From a virus: a stretch of DNA of 31,937 nucleotides. Within the stretch, counting starts at the first letter, position 1, and each line of letters begins with the position of its first letter. Where the stretch lies: positions 1 through 31,937 of IMG/VR virus record IMGVR_UViG_3300044641_005221, one strand, 5' to 3'. The notes beneath the pieces are model-generated. The model had not been told where the DNA came from. It did no database searches and saw only the letters and a program-made list of their open reading frames with translations. Below are positions 29,013 to 31,937 of this stretch, piece by piece. A program made the translations under genes and the position numbers.

Positions 29013-29702
29013 ATGATACATTCTGTTTTTCCTTTATGTATAGGTGAATATTTTTATAATGATCATGAAGATTATAAAAAACTTTTTTTATCTAAAATAA
29101 ATTCTTTCATTGTTGATGAGCCAGACGGCAGTTTTTATTCTGGTGAAGTTACTGGTATCAATGACATACATACCGATCCAGATTTTTACTCTTTATTTAA
29201 ATTTGTATCTGATTCGTGCATACAACATTTTGAAGCACTAGATTTTGATCACAGTGTTTTTGACATAATGATCTCAAAAACTTGGCTTACCATTCTTGAT
29301 GGAAATAGTAGTCTTCCTCTACACATGCATGAAACAAGTCATTACTCGTTTGTTTATTATGTAACTGCGCCAATCAATTCAGACTTGTTAGTTTTTTTTA
29401 TGGATAGAAATCCTAACGAACCTTTTCATGGAGCATTTACTGATCAACGCGATAGTAAAGTAAAAACATTGATAAAAAATTACAATGCATTAAATAGTTT
29501 GACCTGGAGTTTTGTTCCTGAACAAGGCAAATTATTTTTGTTTCCCAGCAATGTCAAACATTACACAGAAAAAGCAAGTGAGACACAGAATGAATTGCGT
29601 TTGTCAATAGCCGGTGATATTCTTTTATGTTATAAACAAGATCAAGTGCCAAACTATCCCACTGGATTATACTCAATTAGTCAATGGAGAACATATACAT
29701 GA
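29013..29702 (+). CDS. 2OG-Fe(II) oxygenase-like protein
   Basis: This 229-residue protein resembles the 2OG-FeII_Oxy_5-type oxygenases common in marine phages. LPLHMHETSHYSFVYYV (101-117) supplies His104 and His106. GKLFLFPSNVKHYTEK gives the distal His183, and ELRLSIAGDI gives Arg196 for 2-oxoglutarate. The substrate is unknown. It is distinctly AT-rich beside uvsW and the gp62-like gene, suggesting a later insertion. The frame is open to TTG 28995, but ATG 29013 is preferred; no good ribosome site is visible for either. Confidence 0.8.
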   Translation: MIHSVFPLCIGEYFYNDHEDYKKLFLSKINSFIVDEPDGSFYSGEVTGINDIHTDPDFYSLFKFVSDSCIQHFEALDFDHSVFDIMISKTWLTILDGNSSLPLHMHETSHYSFVYYVTAPINSDLLVFFMDRNPNEPFHGAFTDQRDSKVKTLIKNYNALNSLTWSFVPEQGKLFLFPSNVKHYTEKASETQNELRLSIAGDILLCYKQDQVPNYPTGLYSISQWRTYT

Positions 29703-29739
29703 ATATGCACACATTTGAAAACCACCTGAGAATTTTATA

Positions 29740-30201
29740 ATGGATAAACTAAACATTGCCAACGAAATGCGAGCTTTTGACAACAAAGATCGCAATTTTT
29801 ATAAAGATCTAACAGACGAAGAGCGTAAAAAGTTCAGTAATTATCTGATGATTCGTTGGGGCAGCAGTGTGCAAGGCAGCACAGAATTACAACAGTATTA
29901 TTTGTTGAGTTGTAACGAAAATTTAAATAAACATTTTTTTGATCTAGCACGACATCCAGAATTGCAATGGTTGTCGGCTACCACAGTGAGTCCGGGTATG
30001 GGATCATTTAGGCATGAATGGATCAAGCAAAAGAAACGCGAAGGCAGCAATAGCAAGGCAGTAAAATTCCTAAAACAAATTTATACCACATACAGCGAAG
30101 ATGAACTGGAGTTGTTGGCGAAAATCAATACAGTAGCTGATCTAAAACAATTGGCCAAGGATCATGGGTGGGATGATAGAAGAATCAAGTCCGAACTTTA
30201 A
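29740..30201 (+). CDS. Putative clamp-loader small subunit, gp62-like
   Basis: This 153-residue helical protein resembles my recollection of the short gp62 proteins of marine T4-like phages, which act with gp44 to load the sliding clamp. Landmarks are MDKLNIANEMRAFDNKDRNF, DEERKKFSNYLMIRWGSS, NENLNKHFFDLARHPELQW, ATTVSPGMGSF and a C-terminal AKDHGWDDRRIKSEL. It shares little obvious sequence with T4 gp62, and no gp44 gene is in the window, so the name is provisional. It overlaps the zinc-finger gene by 29 bases. Confidence 0.6.
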   Translation: MDKLNIANEMRAFDNKDRNFYKDLTDEERKKFSNYLMIRWGSSVQGSTELQQYYLLSCNENLNKHFFDLARHPELQWLSATTVSPGMGSFRHEWIKQKKREGSNSKAVKFLKQIYTTYSEDELELLAKINTVADLKQLAKDHGWDDRRIKSEL

Positions 30202-30871
30202 GTGTAAATACTGTGAGCGCGAGTTTAGAAAAGAAAGCACACTCACAGCTCACCTGTGCGAGCCCAAACGACGTTGGCAACAAGAAACCGAAACAGGAGT
30301 ACAATTTGGACTTAGAGCGTATCTACAATTTTATGAAACCACACAAGGTAGCGCACAGCTTAAAAGCTATATGGATTTCGTTGCAAGTCCGTATTACAAT
30401 GCTTTTGTTCGGTTCGGCAGACACTTGGTTGCTATTCGCTGTATTAACAGCAACAGCTATACAGCTTGGTTACTAAAGAACAATAAAAAATTAGACCATT
30501 GGTGTCAGGATAAATTTTACGAAGAATGGTTACATGAATATGTTAAGAAGGAGGCAGTGCAAGACGCACTCGAGCGCGGCCTCAAAACCATGGAGGAATA
30601 CGCAAATGGAGATAGTGGCCTTGCTAGTTACAGCCATTATTTTAAGTACGGTAACCATAATAGGATTTGTCATCATATTACCACTGGTCGCACTAGTCCT
30701 TGGATTGTATTTAACTGCCGTAGTGGCATTGAGTTTCTTGAGTCTATTTCTGCAGAGCATCTGGCCATTGTTCTTCCTTGGATTGATCCTGATTACTGGA
30801 ATCGTAAGTTCAAGGATTACGTGGCCGATGTAGAGTGGTGCAAGCACGTATTGGGCGAAGCAGGACTATGA
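30173..30871 (+). CDS. Phage protein with N-terminal C2HC/C2H2-type zinc finger
   Basis: This 232-residue protein has a zinc-finger-like motif at its N-terminus: FKCKYCEREFRKESTLTAHLC with Cys11, Cys14, His27 and Cys29. The rest includes GLRAYLQFYETTQGSA, PYYNAFVRFGRHL and AWLLKNNKKLDHWC, plus a C-terminal IVLPWIDPDYW, all typical of a conserved marine T4-like family whose role I do not know. Zinc binding suggests DNA or RNA contact. ATG 30164, three codons earlier, is an alternative start. The stop overlaps the next ATG (ATGA). Confidence 0.78.
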   Translation: MIEESSPNFKCKYCEREFRKESTLTAHLCEPKRRWQQETETGVQFGLRAYLQFYETTQGSAQLKSYMDFVASPYYNAFVRFGRHLVAIRCINSNSYTAWLLKNNKKLDHWCQDKFYEEWLHEYVKKEAVQDALERGLKTMEEYANGDSGLASYSHYFKYGNHNRICHHITTGRTSPWIVFNCRSGIEFLESISAEHLAIVLPWIDPDYWNRKFKDYVADVEWCKHVLGEAGL

Positions 30872-31455
30872 AATTTACCAGTGACATCGACATAGATGTA
30901 GCCAACAGAGATCAAGCTCTTTCTGTAGTCAAGCATACTGCTGCCAGTATCATTCGCGACAGTAAAACAAACAAACATAACACCGGTGTGTATTTTACTC
31001 AAATTCCTGTTGATCCATTTACAGGTCGTGCCAGCATAGATTACCAAGCAGCCGAAGACCGAGGATACATCAAAGTAGACGTTCTTAATGTTGGATTATA
31101 TCAACAAATCCAAAGCGAGCAACATTTACAACAGATGATGCAGCAAGAGCCTGCATGGCACAAACTGTATGACGCAGAGTTTTGTAGCCAGCTTATCCAT
31201 ATAGGCGCACATTATGACACACTGATTCGAATGCCCGAGGCTGTTAACTCAATTCCAAGACTGGCCATGTTCTTGGCTGTGATAAGACCAGCCAAGCGAC
31301 ACTTGATTGGGCTACCTTGGAATCAAGTTGCAGAAACTGTGTGGGAACGACCCGCAGATGACAGCTACTATTTTAAAAAGGCACATGCAGTGGGATATGC
31401 ACATCTTGTTGCTGTCAATATGAACTTGCTCAGCCAAGCTTCCGAACAAGAGTAA
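30868..31455 (+). CDS. Stand-alone DnaE (Pol III alpha)-like fragment protein
   Basis: This 195-residue protein resembles part of bacterial DNA polymerase III alpha. SDIDIDVANRDQALSVVKH (5-23) matches the PDIDxDFxxxxRdxvixyv segment. NTGVYFTQIPVDP (38-50) matches the HaaGvvi region, and DRGYIKVDVLNVGLYQQI (64-81) matches xxGLxKxDfLGLxxLt. Most of the polymerase, including the full catalytic palm, is absent, so independent polymerase activity is unlikely. ATG 30868 forms an ATGA overlap with the zinc-finger gene. A role at the replication fork or as a decoy is inference. Confidence 0.7.
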   Translation: MKFTSDIDIDVANRDQALSVVKHTAASIIRDSKTNKHNTGVYFTQIPVDPFTGRASIDYQAAEDRGYIKVDVLNVGLYQQIQSEQHLQQMMQQEPAWHKLYDAEFCSQLIHIGAHYDTLIRMPEAVNSIPRLAMFLAVIRPAKRHLIGLPWNQVAETVWERPADDSYYFKKAHAVGYAHLVAVNMNLLSQASEQE

Positions 31456-31807
31456 TTGATCTACGTTTGCTGCGTTTGGCAGCAATTTCTTTCAGGCTCA
31501 CTTGCGGGCCAAACTTGATTTCCACATCTTTGCTGTTCATTGTTTTTACAACATTACGAAACGGCGTCCATTCTGCTTTTAGAAACACATTGATAGGTAT
31601 CAGCCTGTTGCTTTCCCACCACCAAGTTTCTGCTAGTTCTAGAAACTGTTGTTTTTGCTCTAGAGTTCTCAGCGCACCGTAATCGTAAATTGTAGTAATT
31701 ACTTCGTCAAGATTTTGTATTACGCCTATGTATTCATTGCCGCCGTATATGAGATAAGTCAAGAACGGATATTTTTTTAAAAGTTGCTGGTAATCAGGTT
31801 CGTCCAT
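31430..31807 (-). CDS. Conserved marine T4-like phage protein, minus strand
   Basis: This 125-residue protein starts MDEPDYQQLLKKYPFLTYLI, then YGGNEYIGVIQN, and has a striking LAETWWWESNRLIPINVFLK segment. Its basic C-terminus KRSKRRSITLVRKLG suggests nucleic-acid or ribosome contact. I recall similar proteins in marine T4-like phages without a function. It is convergent with the DnaE-like gene, overlapping by 26 bases at the ends. An exact late box on the minus strand lies 35 bases upstream of ATG 31807, so late expression is likely. Confidence 0.8.
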   Translation of the reverse strand: MDEPDYQQLLKKYPFLTYLIYGGNEYIGVIQNLDEVITTIYDYGALRTLEQKQQFLELAETWWWESNRLIPINVFLKAEWTPFRNVVKTMNSKDVEIKFGPQVSLKEIAAKRSKRRSITLVRKLG

Positions 31808-31812
31808 TTTTC

Positions 31813-31820
31813 AATAAATA
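31813..31820 (+). promoter_or_regulatory. T4-type late promoter box AATAAATA (plus strand)
   Basis: AATAAATA ends 7 bases before ATG 31828 on the plus strand, so the predicted start is about 2 bases before the ATG. It lies between the two divergent genes. Confidence 0.55.
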
Positions 31821-31827
31821 CAAGATA

Positions 31828-31937
31828 ATGCAAATTCTAGCTTATTTATATCCGAATACAGTCACGGTCCAAATATGGGATCAGAGTATTTTCTCACCAA
31901 GGAACAGAGTCGTGTACAGTCGCCCTATCAAAATATA
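31828..31937 (+). CDS. Start of a late phage gene (3' end outside window)
   Basis: The frame is open from ATG 31828 to the window end, giving 36 residues: MQILAYLYPNTVTVQIWD, then a turn and NRVVYSRPIKI. The beta-strand pattern and a late-type box just upstream suggest a virion protein. No closer assignment is possible from so short a stretch. There is no Shine-Dalgarno sequence before the ATG. Confidence 0.65.
   Translation, partial: MQILAYLYPNTVTVQIWDQSIFSPRNRVVYSRPIKI
31843..31850 (-). promoter_or_regulatory. Exact T4 late promoter box TATAAATA (minus strand)
   Basis: The minus strand reads TATAAATA, a full match to the T4 late consensus. It would start transcription near 31837, about 30 bases before ATG 31807. 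It lies inside the 5' coding part of the plus-strand gene. Confidence 0.65.

Noticed and set aside
1-31937. Bacterial chromosome with an LPS locus
   Set aside because: UvsX, UvsY, UvsW, late-promoter boxes, a homing endonuclease and conserved phage hypotheticals surround the sugar genes, and their overlapping layout is phage-like.
1-31937. tRNA genes, CRISPR arrays and insertion sequences
   Set aside because: Gaps between genes are at most about 105 bases, and I saw no cloverleaf, spaced direct repeats or transposase.

Overview
The window reads as part of the genome of a marine-type T4-like myovirus. The backbone is phage DNA metabolism: a UvsX recombinase cut by the left edge, UvsY, the UvsW helicase, a probable gp62-like clamp-loader subunit, an AAA ATPase, a MazG-like pyrophosphatase and many short proteins of the kind conserved in marine T4-like phages. 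Genes are packed with ATGA or longer overlaps, and T4-type late-promoter motifs (nATAAATA) and host-like sigma70 promoters (TTGACt-N16/17-TAtaaT) are both present. There are no photosynthesis genes. A serine-glyoxylate-type aminotransferase of proteobacterial character suggests a heterotrophic proteobacterial host, which is an inference only.

Layout. 1-1552: uvsX, a small acidic protein and uvsY. 1556-2359: a GIY-YIG homing endonuclease inserted in the operon. 2356-7708: a mixed block with a methyltransferase, a nucleotidyltransferase-cupin fusion, a large protein with a possible nuclease motif, a radical SAM/SPASM enzyme, MazG-like and DUF2452-like proteins. 7701-9264: two divergent glycosyltransferases, one on the minus strand. 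9322-21153: a nearly gapless polycistron of surface-sugar genes (UDP-galactopyranose mutase, nucleotide-sugar SDRs, glycosyltransferases, a deoxysugar C-methyltransferase, a 2OG oxygenase). Its end is a heptose module: a GT9-type transferase, a second GT-B-like protein, an HldE kinase half, a cupin, an HldE adenylyltransferase half and HldD. 21187-24933: separately promoted genes, namely a gamma-glutamylcyclotransferase-like protein, the aminotransferase, two small proteins and the AAA ATPase, ending at a clear intrinsic terminator. 25039-31455: a HARP-like protein, uvsW, an SGNH-like protein, conserved hypotheticals, a second 2OG oxygenase, the gp62-like gene, a zinc-finger protein and a stand-alone DnaE-like fragment. 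31430-31937: a minus-strand conserved gene and the start of a plus-strand late gene, with interlocked late promoters.

How it fits together. About 19 kb of accessory, mostly sugar-related genes separates uvsX/uvsY from uvsW. The sugar genes could make and attach furanose, branched deoxysugar and heptose residues, either on the virion or on the host surface. The heptose module covers the kinase, nucleotide-activation, epimerase and transfer steps, but lacks recognisable isomerase (GmhA) and phosphatase (GmhB) genes. Several promoters place the predicted transcript start on or within 2 nt of the ATG, which suggests frequent leaderless expression. No tRNA, CRISPR or insertion sequence was seen, and no stretch over about 110 bases lacks a gene.
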